Shown piece after piece: positions 1 to 12,727 of a stretch of 64,000 nucleotides of DNA. The stretch comes from Sclerotinia nivalis (taxonomy: Eukaryota > Ascomycota > Leotiomycetes > Helotiales > Sclerotiniaceae). The position numbers and the translations under genes are program-made. How positions within the stretch are numbered: position 1 is the first letter of the stretch; each line of letters starts with the position of its first letter. The notes below the pieces were generated by a model. That model saw nothing but the letters and a program-made list of their open reading frames with translations, had not been told where the DNA came from and did not search any database. The DNA lies in the NCBI GenBank assembly GCA_029531795.1, contig JAPEIS010000012.1:434001-498000 (forward strand), read 5' to 3'.

Positions 1-870
1 TGTCGCTGAACTTTAACATGTGGATTTGGAGGTCTGTTGATCGTGAAAAGATGCATCTGGAGATATTTTTGCACCATTGTTATACTGTAAACTCTCTTCG
101 TATATATAAGTTACTGTACGATCAATAACCTCCTCGTCGTCACGGTCCTGGTATAGCTTCTAGTGTGCTGTAAACCATCTGGCCGCTCCATATTACAGCT
201 TCTATAAACCTAAAGCAATTCAAATATACATGCGCATGTCCTATATAATCCTCGATATGCGAACCTTTCTGTTGACAACCATGCCATGTCGGAAGATAAA
301 ACATACAGGCACTTTTATGTAGCGGTTTAAAATGTCACATTGGATTCCCCGAAAAGTCCTTCTCTACCTGGGTATGTCCTCCATCGCATGAGGGCATGGC
401 AAGGTTCTACGTCTTTTCAATTTTCTGTGGATTTGAAGTATACACCTCTGGTAGATTTAGGGGGTTGATAGTGTGGAGGGTGAGCGCGGCGAGAGGCAAA
501 GACGTAGGTGTCTTCTACGCTTAGTTCTAGAGGCTAAGGGATGAGACTAAGAATTGAACAAACACGAATTTTACCTAGAATCCGAAGATAGATCCTTTGG
601 TCTGGAGGATGATCAAATGCGGACCGCATATGGGCTATGTCACTATTAAAAGGCAAGATTTTATGTTGAAGATTGAGCGGATAAATAATCTAAAGCGATT
701 ATATACACTAGAAATACATGGCGTGTACTCAATCAAATTACTAACCCATGAAATCATGATGATATATATCCCCGGGAGCAAATAAACACCATCCATAACA
801 AGCAATAACGGGAAACACTTTTAGACCTTAAACTATCACGACAACCTGCCCATTCCGTCATATAAAGTTC
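1..870. other. Non-coding start of window
   Basis: I see no supportable gene here. The only open frame, near 597-785, is short, AT-rich in codon use and resembles nothing I recognise. The stretch next to position 870 is presumably the 3' flank of the zinc-finger gene on the minus strand. Confidence 0.5.
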
Positions 871-1824
871 TTAAATGGAGCCAGGACTCCAACCCAGCCC
901 AAAAATCTCCCAATTCATCAGATCCTCGAATTCCAGAGCATCCACACCGGAGTCGACCACATTAAAATCTTCAGCAAATGGATGATCTGCATCCGGTGGC
1001 TCGATAGTAGGTATCGGAATATTGTGATCTGGTATTGCAGCGCTACTAGTAGCTCCGGTCGCTAAAACAGCACCTGAGTCTTGATAGTATGATATCGCGT
1101 CGAGAGGAAGCGCGAGTGTGCTCTCGAGTCTATAAGGATACCCTGATGCAATCTCCGGAGACACGCTTATCGGGTCAAAAGGTGTGCTTTGATTGATTGC
1201 AGAGCTCATGGTGTCCATTTCTTCAGACCTTACTTGTGACAGCATTTGCGAGGGCGTCGCTTGTTGGTCGTCGGGGTGCCTGAAGCCAGAGTCATTCTCA
1301 GCCGGTGGATTAAACAGTGAAAACTGGTGCAGTTGAGCTGCCGAGCATAAGGAGAGGGGAGAAATGGCTCTGTCATCGAAGGAGTATGGGAGAGGATAGA
1401 AGGCTGGTGAGGGAACGTCATCTGTTTCATTGTCAGTATGCGTATTTCTCAGGTTTTGTAATTACACACTTAGGCAAACCGTGAAGGAAGAAGACTGGGA
1501 GCTTTTAATGTCAGCGACGGCAGGTGCTGGCGCGGGAATTATTGGCTGAATGGGACTTCTGCCAACATTCTTCTTGCACCTGTGTCTCACGATTTGTACA
1601 AAGGATTTGTCGCAGTATTGACAACGTGATGTTCGTTTGGTAGTGCGAGAACTTTCGCGATGCACTCTGCGTTTATGCTGAACCAAATCCTTCACCATTG
1701 CGTGGCAGATAGAGCATTCCTCTTCATCCTTATGCACAGTACGTATGTGCGAATCAAGTTGCCGTGCCCCGTCGAAGGTCTTCGAGCATTCAGTGCAGGC
1801 TGCTGCATCCGGCGAACTTGCCAT
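871..1824 (-). CDS. C2H2-type zinc-finger protein with acidic C-terminus
   Basis: Two exons, complement(join(871..1421,1470..1824)), 301 aa. The 48-bp intron begins GTGTGT, has a TACTGAC branch site and ends ACAG; it is a multiple of three but holds an in-frame stop, so it must be removed. Finger 1 is C10-x2-C13 with H26 and H31. Finger 2 is C37-x2-C40 with H50 and H55. Finger 3 is a C2HC variant, C68, C71, H81, C83. A basic patch follows, then a Ser/Pro/Gln-rich and finally acidic tail ending near FEDLMNWEIFGLGW, which could be an activation region. A nuclear DNA-binding regulator is the likely role by family; targets cannot be read. The start is the first ATG, just before finger 1. Confidence 0.75.
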
Positions 1825-1981
1825 GATGGGTGTAAATGAGGTATTTGAAGATTATAATTCGGTTAAAGAGGTTGTGAGGTTGTAATGTGGTGAGAGTTTG
1901 TTGGTTAAAAGTAGAAATTCACAATACCTATAATCCAAGAAGGCGTCACTCACCATTTAATTAAACTCACCACCATCTGCC

Positions 1982-2302
1982 ATGTCAGAAACAGTGAGAA
2001 CCGAAGCAGCAAACGCTGCTCAAACACTCAAGTTCATTTACTGCACCTTTCCATCTCGCAGATTGGAACTTTTATGGCTTCCGGCGAATCCAAAACCAAC
2101 TTCCAAGGTAAGTCATTCGTGTAGCCTGACGGGGAGAAGCATGCTCGAGGAAGAAGTCGAAATCATCCCACTTGCTTGCTTCTCTGGTCTAGGGAAAGCC
2201 ATGACGGTAGAAAGATTTGTTTGCTTGAGGGGATACGCAAAGAACAAACAGATTCATCCTGACTTAGAGCGATGGAGGCAGCTTGAAGATGTGAGCAAAT
2301 AA
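1982..2302 (+). CDS. Small hypothetical ORF, divergent from the zinc-finger gene
   Basis: The open frame starts with ATG and gives 106 aa with no recognised domain. A GTAAGT donor-like site lies at about 2106, so the true gene could instead splice there. A second ATG in another frame at 2074 also leads into that donor. It sits 157 bp from the start of the zinc-finger gene on the opposite strand, so the two could share a promoter. Nothing confirms translation, and it may be a relic. Confidence 0.2.
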   Translation: MSETVRTEAANAAQTLKFIYCTFPSRRLELLWLPANPKPTSKVSHSCSLTGRSMLEEEVEIIPLACFSGLGKAMTVERFVCLRGYAKNKQIHPDLERWRQLEDVSK

Positions 2303-5300
2303 GCGTGCCGAGACTTTTGGGTGAGGTGTGGTAGCGCTCATGCGACATCAGCAAGGGTAAGGGAAGATTTTCTGCTCGCGAGAGGCGACTAATACTATCT
2401 CTAAAATTCCCACATAGTCATGTAACACATCATGGGTCTAGCAAAAACCAGGTCCTTGGATCGACCATGCTTCCGATTGATTCATGGCCAACGTTCGAAG
2501 CCGCGTCGAACCGTGAGCTATTGCAGCTCCGTATCCACACACAAATGTATCTGGGACGAATAAGGAGAAGAAGAAATACCTTTGAATTAGATAATTCCCA
2601 CACACGGACATCTGATATAGCTTCCTCTCGGTAAATATATAAGTCAAGGCTTTCGAAGAGACCCTGCAGCTATGCGACGGCTCTTTCCGATTACGAGTGG
2701 AGGGTATATGTATATAAAAGATAAGACAGATCACCATATTGTGTAAATAGGATTCGATATAGAATGGAAAAGAAGGATGATTAGGTTCTTCAAAGCGCTG
2801 TAAGGACGGGCTTGGTCTGCAATGGCATCTTTCGTTCGCACATTATTAAGAAGCATAGCAAATTAGTGTTGTTTGTAGAGATAAAGGAGCATGCATAGGT
2901 TGCGTTAATGAATCGATTGCACAAAACAGGCGAGGAATCGGGGACTTAGAAATTGTGGGTGCCTACAAAATCTGTTGTACGAGGAGGAATCAATTTGTGA
3001 CGTGCAGTAGAGTTTTTAAGTGACGACAAGAACCAGATCCAAGACAAACGGAAGCGAAACTACTTTCCACTATCCAGATTGTAGGGGAAAATGTGGTGGG
3101 AGGTTTGTTTGTTTGATATCGTATGTAAAAGAGCGCCTAGTGGTTCAATTTGGATAGCGGCGTCTACATAACGGGATCAAGGACATGCATTTTAATATGA
3201 GGAGTCTTGTCGCCTGCAAGTTCATGCTTTTGGGTTGACTCTACGGGTTGTTGTAAAATCCCAATTGGCTGTTGAACGTCCAAACCAATGAGGGAAGGAG
3301 ATGTGCTCTTGGGTACGTAACATCTCTGGATCCGAGCATTGGCTTCTGCTCGTGTTTGCTACCGAGCCCTGGAAAACCATATGTTGCGATATGTGACATG
3401 TTGAGGGAACCCCATGTTATTGAGGTTGAAATCGTGGTGTTACTTATTAACCCGGATAAAGCGTTGGGAAATTTGAAGAAAGTTTGGGTATCATAAACGA
3501 CCCGTTTGAGATTGTCGATGCCGAAGACCCCTGAAGTAGCTGATAAATGTGCCCCAGTGCATGATCTACTAGGATATTGTTACTTTGGACGACTTGGACG
3601 AAATGACTTGAATACCACACGAGAAACATTTACTGATCATATTTACCCTCAGACTTACCCATTGAAGGTCAGTCGGCAGTTTTTGATTAGTTGTGTCAAG
3701 TCTGCATACTAGGGACCAATAGTCGGTTGCAGTCAGCGGAAGCCGGAATGCTGTGTCCTCTATTACCATGTTTTTTATCGGATGGATAATACATAGATCG
3801 GATCGATGCAGCGCAGCCATGAAAAGGGTCGTTTGTCTGTAATGCGGTTCTCGACGATACGTAGATTTAGGTGTAGATCTAAATCTTGTTACTGGACCAT
3901 ATTCTTGTGGTCCGATGTCTGAGGCGCCACAATTTGTGAAAATGTTACCTTGCAATCAAGTACTCATATTGAGTCTTCATCTCAGGAGAAAAGGTATCCT
4001 AGCCATGCGATAAGAATTCTGGCTTTCTGGTTTGCATTTTAGGGCCTAGTTGAACGAGCATTTAAAAGGTCGTTGTCTCATGTCTATTCCCCGAGGATGC
4101 GAAAGAATGGTTTTCCAAATGTTGTAGTGTCTAGTGCAGTTGAAGTTTTCTTTTTTGGAATTAAACGCTTCGAGCTGAACAATTCCATATGATTGAAGGC
4201 TTTCAACTGGTGATATTCCCTGGTAAAATAGATTGGGTAATGGTAGGAGGGCCGGCACATGAAAAAAGAATCGTAAATGCTTGTCGAGATGATGGTAACT
4301 GTGTTCATTTATCATCGCTGTTGACTCCCGACAAGCGACGCCCATAAAATTTAAAAGCAATTTTGCTATGTCTATCGTCTAAGATGTGGCCACAAAGATA
4401 GATATGATGTTTCTGTCCGAAGTTGGACTTGAAGGACATAAAATAGCCACCTGTCAGGTTATCGGACTGTTAATGCCGTATCGTGGGACCCTCATCTGAG
4501 GCCATGAAATCACATTACATATCAACAGCTTCAATAATCTACTAAAATTTTGGTACCTGATTGATTTCGCCTTTAAAAACGACTATACTATAGAGAATAG
4601 ACATTTTTAAATATGAGTCGAATGTTAAATTGAGTTTATCAATTTTTGCCATAATTAACTGTACAGTGCTAAATGACACTGTAAAGTTAGTGTGGATTTT
4701 ATGCTAAGCTAACACGAGTTCATTATGTGACCGTAACACCGCCCCTGGAACGTGTCTATTTCTCCCAAAATGGCGCACCTACGTAGCTCTCAGCCTGACT
4801 CTGCGGCGATTGTATGCTAAACAGAAATGGCTGGGAGTGGTATTGAGAGTGAAGCATTACACATGGTTACACAGGTCAAGCGATCCGTGTACATTAAGAT
4901 GAAGGGGATAACATTATACTTACAGGCTCGACTTTCAAACTTTTTGATTATTTGAATTTTCAATGCATTACTTCAAAACTTTCTAAAACAATTCTTTGTG
5001 ATGGTATTGATAGTCTCAAGAATTTTCGGACTGTACGATTTTATGCCTCCAGAGTATTGCAGCTGCGAATGACATGCCAAATCGAGAACTTGTTTTATCG
5101 TGTTCATGTAACGAGAATTTTCGTCAACCAAAACCCAACAAAACAACTTTGCTCAAGTCTGCCAGTTTCAAGAGTCCATCCTTTTCCAGACCGCTTTTCA
5201 TCATTTGCATATTTCTAGCCCTGCATCGAGAAAAATCGCATTTGGTTGAGTTCGATACGCGCCAGCGACATGGCTTTCGAGGATGTTGGCAAACGAAGGA

Positions 5301-8300
5301 CCAAGCACATGAACTCCAGTATGAAGAAAAAAGAACAATGAAGAGGATAGATAAGGCTTTCGCGTTTGGACGTTGGATGCAAGACATACTGAATGTCGAC
5401 GGACCGTCTGCCACTTTGGCGAATATCTTATTGTTAGAGAATGTAAATTAGGATGAAGATCCGTGAGTACGGACGATGACGATGATTGGGACAAAAGAAA
5501 TGGTCAGAACATATCGGTGTATTCTTTGGTTGAGTAAAGTTCTCTGCTACAGAAAACCAAACACAAGTGTTGATACTTGGTGTTGGTATGGTCAGATTGA
5601 CCAATGTCATACTGGCCGTCTGAGCCATGGTTATAAGAGGCTGTAGTGAGTGTGTCTACGCGAAGAAACCACAAAGCAGATGTATATTTGTTTGAACGGT
5701 CGTGCGGATAACTAGAGCTCTTGTCTCATACAACCTAAGAGAAATATATGATAGCTTCGCTTCGGTCGAAAGTAACATAATTGGAGAAGAAAGTAAGAGT
5801 TCTTATTGTGCAGAGGTTACAAATTTGTGCTTCTTAAAAAACCACAGTGATGCCTAAAGTTCAAAAGTGGCAAGTGCTTATGCGCATGGATGCTGGCTGA
5901 TTTGCTTTTTCCAAGACCTAGACGACTAGTTTGGCGACTCTTTTGAACAATATGGAAGCACTTGCATGTCTAATTGGTGATTATTTAACTACTAATCATG
6001 GTTCGGAAGTCTGTACCAATCAACGATCATTCTAAGTGCTTGATCAAAGTTTAACAGGTATGCACATCCTTCAAAGGTATCTGTTCTACAATGTCTTGGT
6101 ACCGTTATGACGATCAGACTAGACGTCCTGTACTTAACTACCGTTTGACCACCAAGGATCCTTACGTATGCAATGACAGACATCATTTATGCCTTCGCAC
6201 TTGCGATTGTCCAATAAGAAGTCTACCCAGAATTTCATTTACAGTCAGGATGTTACATTCCCTACGATGGAGTGCTCCAACATACATTAATTTTGCGAGG
6301 AGATTGGCGCCCTCTTTCAATGAGCGCCCATCTATGTTGTACAAATCCTTGCCTTGTAGAATTTTTTCTATCTCTTTCAACCATTGGTGATTTCACACGG
6401 CGGAAGTCCCACTTTAGGTTATCACTTGTGCGTGACGAGGATTGCAGACACGTGTGGCGTGGTTTCCTGTTAGGCGAATCGCGAAGTATGCGCGTGGCCA
6501 GGTGATCAAACAGGGATTTCTTGCAGATAAACTAGTGTTCACTGTTCCCTATTAGATGCAAAAATACACAAACTATTGAGTATGAGTCAAGATGCTGGCA
6601 TAAATGCACATCGATCTCATGTCCATAAAGTGTGGCTGAAAATCATGGACCACTGCCGAAGTTCGTATTTTTACCTTGCTCTGGCTTGCTCTAGCTTCAT
6701 CTAGTACTATATTTGGATTTGTGATGATTTTCGGTAACGATTCCTAAACTTTGGCCCAAAAGTCGAAATCTTGTATTGCAAATGTCCGCTATCGACCTTG
6801 GATAATGAACATTTTGAATTATCCCAAAATGGCGCCAAATCTTGTAACCACACTTGCATGAAATAGTCGGCCATATTGCCTGTTATGCATGTTGGAGACG
6901 TGTAGTGTAGCATCAAGCGACTTGTTCGTTTTCTGAATGATATATGCACTGCGTCCCTTTTATTTGCCACTTTCGCGCTCTCATAACGCCCGCGAATCCA
7001 ATTTTTTGCGCGGTAGTTCAACCAAGTGTAATTTTTACCATCTCTCAGGACTGAAAGGGCCCTTCAAAAATCGGGTCTAGAGCGTATTGCTGTAGCTGCC
7101 ATCAAACCGACACACCGGCGACGAGCTCGTTGTCGTCTGCACTTTGCTCTTGCGCGCGGGCATGAAGACACAGGGTTTGTCCAAAATTCGTCCATAGTAT
7201 CATAGAAAACCACTCTTGAGTTTATAAACTTGTTTTTCGTGGATAGATTGTTGATGGGATCGGTAGTTGTCTGCCATATTCCTCCACCTGGTACCGTTTC
7301 ATTCCAAGAGCCTTTTCCATTCGGAGCTCAGAATACAATATTCCGTAGTTCGGAAGCAATAAACTTCGTTTCGGTGGATCTCAGATGAATTTTCATTCAT
7401 TGTCAGAACCTGGAAATTTGGTCGAGTCCATTAAGCCATGGACATCGAGTTTCTGTATTGCAGGATATAATCCTCGAGATGGATGTGCCAAAAGTTCATT
7501 GTAATCAAGTGATATCTTGAAGTAGTCTTTGTGGCTATTCTTTGGCTCGTCTTTCGTGGTACTCTTGTTCATGGTCGAAATTTTGCTGCCTCTTTTGACT
7601 TCATCACTTAGGCATAGAGCCGTGCAAAAGCTTCTTCATCTCTAGCAATCTGAGGTCTAGCCGCACAGCTGAACAGGGCCAAGACCCGTTCAGAATTGTG
7701 ACTCGCGGAGACTATGCCGTCATATCATATGAGATGAAAAGTGTGATGTTCCAAGAGGAGTACTGGGATCGCTGAGCTGCATGACCACATGTATGCAAAT
7801 ATAGCGTAGAAACCCAGAGTGTTTGGCGCAGCTGTGGATGAGGAGTCTAGTCCTTGAGCGTATTCTTCCTCAACCTTATCTGATATAACTATCTCCCTCA
7901 ATTTCTTGTCAAAAGCGTGGGAAAACCTCTCTTCCCTAGCCGTTAGTGAATCAAGACAAGCCAGGTATAGTGATCCATGGCAAACTTGGGCCCATGCCGA
8001 AAAAAAGGGGACGGCAAAGCCTTCGAAGAGACCGCGAGTGAGATCGACGAGAGAGACTCATTCCAGTTCTAGGACATCAAACTCGAAAGTGTATGCCGGA
8101 CGAGGATAAGTTAGTGTTGTTCGATGGAAGGATGGAAGAGAGCAGGATGAAGCTTGATGCGCGGCTCCTTCGGACCTTCGTCGTTTTAAAACTACCAGAT
8201 TTCAAGGCTTTCAACATTCCTAGCGTCAGTACCGCGGTGGTGATAGTGTCCACTCATACGTTAATTCTTTCCTCGCTAGTCATATGGTGTGATTGTTTCG

Positions 8301-10886
8301 TTATTGGGTTGCTTTCGTTGCTATTGAGAAGTCTCTATGCATACTTAACTCCAGTCACTGTTCAATACAAGGTCTCAGTATTGGAAGGATGTTGTGACAT
8401 TGTCAACAAAAGAATGCAAAGTATTCTGTCGAAAATTAGCCCACATGCCTCCGGATGGGGGTATTTCGTTTGGAGACGCTCTGCTATCTAACTAGCCGTT
8501 GATCCATTTCTTAGTCAACAATGTGTCAAGCAAAGGTTTGCACATTGAGAGTCTTGAATGCTCGGTGCGTTGGACAGTCCATTTTGGCAAAGTTGAGGCT
8601 TATGTTGATCGGCAACCTCACAAGAGCCCAAAAAATATTCAACAAAAGGCTAACAAAAGGTCCACAAACGACCCGCAAGAGTCCTATAAACATCCTACGA
8701 ATTTCTTATGGAGCCATGAACTCATCTGAATGGTTGACGGTACACGCACTGTCACTTCATCCGTTACACAACACCTGGGCCATATTATCACGCAGATGCT
8801 TTTTCCAGGCAACCCTGTTAAGGTAATATTACCGTGATAATAACGGTAATATATTACGGCCGCGATAATATTATAACACACCTCATATTTCATTACGCCT
8901 AACTGCCTACTTGGTACATTAACCCGGAGTTTAGGATGTTATAAGACTATCCCAGAAGGCATTTGGATTTTCTAAATTCTTGTTTGACGCGTTACTCATA
9001 AAGACAGAACCCAACAATAACAGAAGATAGTAAGGAATGGATTTGACATGTGGGAATTAACTATATGATTTGATCCCCCAACTCTGCATTCCACTTTATC
9101 CGTCTTTCTCACTTGCATTCAGTTATGGACGAAGAATCACTCAGTGGCCAATGGAACACTAACCTAGCATATGGCCAGATAGTTAGTGGGGGTTTTCACT
9201 GGCATGAGCATGCATTGCAGTAAACACCGATATGCAGTAACGTTGCATCTTGCCATTACGGAGTGCACGATACCTGAATGAGGACGATGTGTTTCCATAT
9301 TCAGTTCTACACATTTGCGGTACACATATGTGTTCAACGCTTACATTTCAAACTACTGCAGACCTGTTATTGGAGGAAGATATTGAAATAGCTCATTTCC
9401 ATGTAACGAGATTGATTGACAATGCAGAGACATCGGCTATTGCGTAGTCAAGATGTGATATAAGAGACACATACAGCAATAGCACTTAAGGACAGAGGTC
9501 GGTCAAAGTAGATGTGAAATACGTTGGTTAGATGTACCATAGGGGCTGTTGGGGGAATAGCTTTTGAGTTCACGTTGGGATTTGATCTGATTATCAAAAT
9601 CCCCATATTATTCGCGTTCAATGTACGCGTCGTTAGCCAATGTAGATTTCGTTCTCTTCGATTAGATCATGATTTGATACTAATTTATTATCTAATCACA
9701 CCTAAATATCAAAAGGGATTTGAAATAGTTTTATACGAAATAATTCAAAAATTTGGACTGGAAGAATCTGATTGACTGCTGAAGACCACGCACATCTTAC
9801 AAGTTACAACATGTACAAGAATGATCAAACTCTGATCGAATCATAACCAAACCATAGCTAGGTTATGATCAAACCATAGGCAAATCATAAGATCTTACAA
9901 AACACTATTCAGATCCTCCAGACCAATCGAAAAATGCGGTCTAAAATGATCCGATCTAATCCACAACTATGCAGCTATCCACCCACCAGTGACCCCACCA
10001 AACCACACAAGCCCAGCCAGTATCACCCGCTCCTACAAGTCGGCGTTGAATCGGCATTGACCCCAACGTAACCGTCATGATCAAGAAAACTTTGCCTTCG
10101 CATGCCTGGATCGTGGAGCTATGAACGCCTTGCCGGAGGCACAGCCGGGAAGGAACTTTGATATATGCAGCCAGCCATTCCGCAAACTGCTTCGCCGTTG
10201 TTGTATATGATTTCTTCTTTTATACTGATAGTGAGCGAAGGGTAATAATGTGTGTGTATCTATGCAAACACAAAGGAAGTCTAAGGGGTTACAGGCGAGC
10301 TCCTGCGGGATGGAAAGTTTGGGACGGAGGAACAATTTTTGTTAGCTAGGTGGCTTGATCTATCTGTTCATGCTATGGGAGGTAGTAATAAGTTCATGGT
10401 TTCCCGTCGGATGGATTCCATATGGTATATTTGGAATTTTCAAAGCTTGGCACCAAGACCCACTCGGATATTATGGTAAGAAAGAGTTAGAGATGGAAAT
10501 ATCACGATAATCTTCGATCTATGGTAAGATTGCATGGTTAAATTCAATTGATTCTAATCTACCAAAGACTTCCATACAAGATCCATTTTGATCGACAATT
10601 AAGCTGGGAATCATTCATTACTCCTGCTTTCCAATACGCCAAAACTCAGCCAAACACTCACCTCATGTCTCTTATCCTGAAGTCTTCGGAGTTCTCATTC
10701 TTGCTTGAAGTACTCCTTCCCCTCTTTCATTTGCCCTCCCTGACCCTCTAGCTTTGATGTCTCTCATCCAAACATCATGGGTCTCTCCCGAAGATGAGAC
10801 TTCGATCACACATAACATGAATTGTACCGAGCAAAGGATTGATACCCTTGGTTGCCATTCGACGATTTCCAAGCATAGCTTCGACT
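2303..10886. other. Gene desert of about 8.6 kb
   Basis: Many short frames occur on both strands, but none has a recognised motif and none can be joined to a neighbour by credible introns. Codon use is AT-rich and many of the frames start at non-ATG codons. I found no transposase, reverse transcriptase or helicase motif. The one clear structural feature is the inverted repeat at 8822-8852. The stretch may be old mobile DNA decayed beyond recognition, or a non-coding regulatory region. Confidence 0.5.
8822..8852. repeat. Nested palindrome and hairpin
   Basis: Positions 8822-8833 form a perfect 12-bp palindrome, GGTAATATTACC. Overlapping it, ATATTACCGT at 8826-8835 pairs perfectly with ACGGTAATAT at 8843-8852 around a 7-nt loop, giving a 10-bp hairpin stem. 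The flanks up to about 8875 repeat the TAATATT theme. No gene is adjacent. It could be a protein-binding site, a relic mobile-element terminus or chance in AT-rich DNA. Confidence 0.6.
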
Positions 10887-12481
10887 TTATTTCTTAGGCT
10901 TGAAGAAACCTTGATTGAAAGGCTTCCGATTTGGCTTGATCTTAGTTCCTGCTCGTCCTTGTAACCATGATTCTTTTAGCGAGCGCGCTTGATTCGATGC
11001 TTTAGGAGGTAAATGTGAATTTCGACTTTCCGCAACTCTGAATGTGGTTGAGCCAACCCGTTTGTCTTTTGGTCTTTTCTCTAAGAGGTGGCGTAATTTG
11101 TTCGTTTTGACAAACCGTGCAGGCAGACTCGAATGGAGATGGCCAGATTCTGGGGTATCATCATCATCATTATCTTCTAGGTATTCGGCTGGCAGAAGAT
11201 CTGGAAGGGGTAAATGTCCGGGAGGAGCAAAGGTCCTATTGATATCTTCAATGTCCTCAGAGTCTAATCGTCCATCTGCCGTCCCATCCCCCTCTAAAGT
11301 GTTTGACTCCTCGTCCATCTCGATATCCCCTCTTTCAATTGTGACTGGTGCTGATGTGACCTCAACCTTCGATTTTTGAGCAGGAGGTAACATTTCATCT
11401 TGTCCGGATGCGACATCGAGCTTGCGCTTCTTGCTCGAGATTTCTGATTGTCGTTGAAGATTGGCGTTTTTCTCCTGGCGCTTCTTTTTTGCAGCAGCTT
11501 CTTGTCTAGGATCCTTGTCAGTAGTCTATCTGGGCAGAAAATCCGACGAACATACTCCTCAATTGCCTTTGCAGCTTCTCTTTCCTTTTCTTTGGCAGAA
11601 TCTGCAGCCTGATTTTTTGTGACCTCCTCTGGTGCATCGTCATCGCTACTCTCGTCCTCATCATCCTTAGTTTCAATTATTTCAGATTCCTCCTCTGGTA
11701 CTGGCTCAGGCTCCGCACTATCGAATCGCTTGTGCTTTTCTGCGACTGGCATTGTGACTGCGGTAGTCGTTTTCGATGAGGTGGATACATCTTCATCGGC
11801 TATTAATGTCTTTATTACCTCCTCTGGTACTGGCTCAGGCTCCGCACTATCGAATCGCTTGTTCTTTTTTGCGACTGGCGTTGTGACTGCGGTAGTCGTT
11901 TTCGATGAGGTGGATACATCTTCATCGGCTGTTAATGTCTTTATTACCTCCTCTGGTACTGGCTCAGGCTCCGCACTATCGAATCGCTTGTGCTTTTTTG
12001 CGACTGGCGTTGTGACTGCGGCAGTTGTTTTCGATGAGGTGGATACATCTCCATCGGCTGTCAATGTCTTTATTACCTCTTCCTCTGCCTCAATAATTTG
12101 CGGTATTTCAGATTCCTCAGCAGAAGCAGGTATCTCTTCAATCACTTGCGGTGATTGCTTTGGCGTATCTTCTCCATCGCTTGCCTGTACTGACGATTTA
12201 TTTGAGCTCCTCGTAGGTCGCGGTGTAACTACAACCTCATCATCTTCAACCGGAAGAGACTTGCGCGGTCGCCCTCTCCTTTTTGGAACTGGAGTACCCT
12301 CATCAATGATTATAGAATCTCCATTCACAGAAGGAGTATCTGCCAATTCTCGAGCTCTACCCCGCGTAGTAACCATACTTCTAGTTCTCCTACTTTCTTC
12401 GCGCAATTGCTGGCTAGGAGTTAAGGGGTCGTCCGATTGAAGACAATCTTTCGAAGACGAGTTGAAGAGTCTGGCGAACAT
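10887..12481 (-). CDS. U3 snoRNP-associated protein, UTP16/BUD21-like, with AT-hook and internal repeats
   Basis: Exons are complement(join(10887..11505,11556..12481)), 514 aa. The 50-bp intron has a GTATGT donor, CTACTGAC branch and CTAG acceptor. The N-terminal region carries an AT-hook-like KRRGRPRKS. Next come three copies of a 43-residue acidic repeat (core PEEVIKTLTADEDVSTSSKT), acidic Asp/Glu stretches and a Lys-rich coiled segment. The C-terminus contains LPARFVKTNKLRHLLEKRPK followed by VGSTTFRV, the part I relate to the U3 snoRNA-associated (Bud21/Utp16) family. The expected role is nucleolar 18S rRNA processing; the family call rests on that short conserved end and is moderate. The start could be the ATG at 12376 (MVTTRGR) instead. 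It is divergent from the Sel1 gene. Confidence 0.65.
11689..12078. repeat. Three-copy 129-bp tandem repeat inside the UTP16-like gene
   Basis: Near-identical units begin at 11689, 11818 and 11947, exactly 129 bp apart. Each unit encodes 43 residues, so copy-number change would keep the reading frame. The copies differ by only a few bases, indicating recent expansion or gene-conversion homogenisation. Confidence 0.9.
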
Positions 12482-12727
12482 GCAGAAAACTTGTATTGAA
12501 TTGTGCTTTAAATATTTGTCGAGGTGTGGGCCTTGAATGTAGAACAAGCTTTGAAAAATTCTGTGAGATTTCTTTAGTGCCGGGAAACGCTATGACATTG
12601 CGCATTATCGGGTTCACCGCCTTTCTTAATACCAGGATGGCAGAAGCCTAGAGCTTCAACGATATCAAATCCTTCATAGATTGATATTTGATAACCATTT
12701 GATATTTTACACACAAAAAGTATTATC
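12482..12727. promoter_or_regulatory. Shared divergent promoter, UTP16-like and Sel1 genes
   Basis: This 246-bp gap separates two divergent start codons, so it must hold both 5' UTRs and core promoters. The half near the Sel1 gene is AT-rich (GATATTTGATAACC-type sequence). No specific factor site was assigned. The role is inferred from gene arrangement only. Confidence 0.5.

Noticed and set aside
5074..5451. 125-codon frame in the first desert
   Set aside because: Overlapped by equally long frames on the other strand and no recognised motif.
8093..8491. 132-codon frame with a hydrophobic centre
   Set aside because: It starts with ATG but has no recognised motif, no supporting context and AT-driven hydrophobicity.
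8824..8832. TAATATTAC nonamer as found at rolling-circle origins of small circular DNA viruses
   Set aside because: A 9-mer is expected by chance in 64 kb of AT-rich DNA. It is part of a palindrome rather than the loop of a GC-rich stem, and no Rep-like frame is nearby.
11619..12440. Long Ser/Thr/Val-rich open frame on the plus strand
   Set aside because: It is the antisense shadow of the tandem-repeat UTP16-like gene; composition follows from the acidic/lysine codons opposite.
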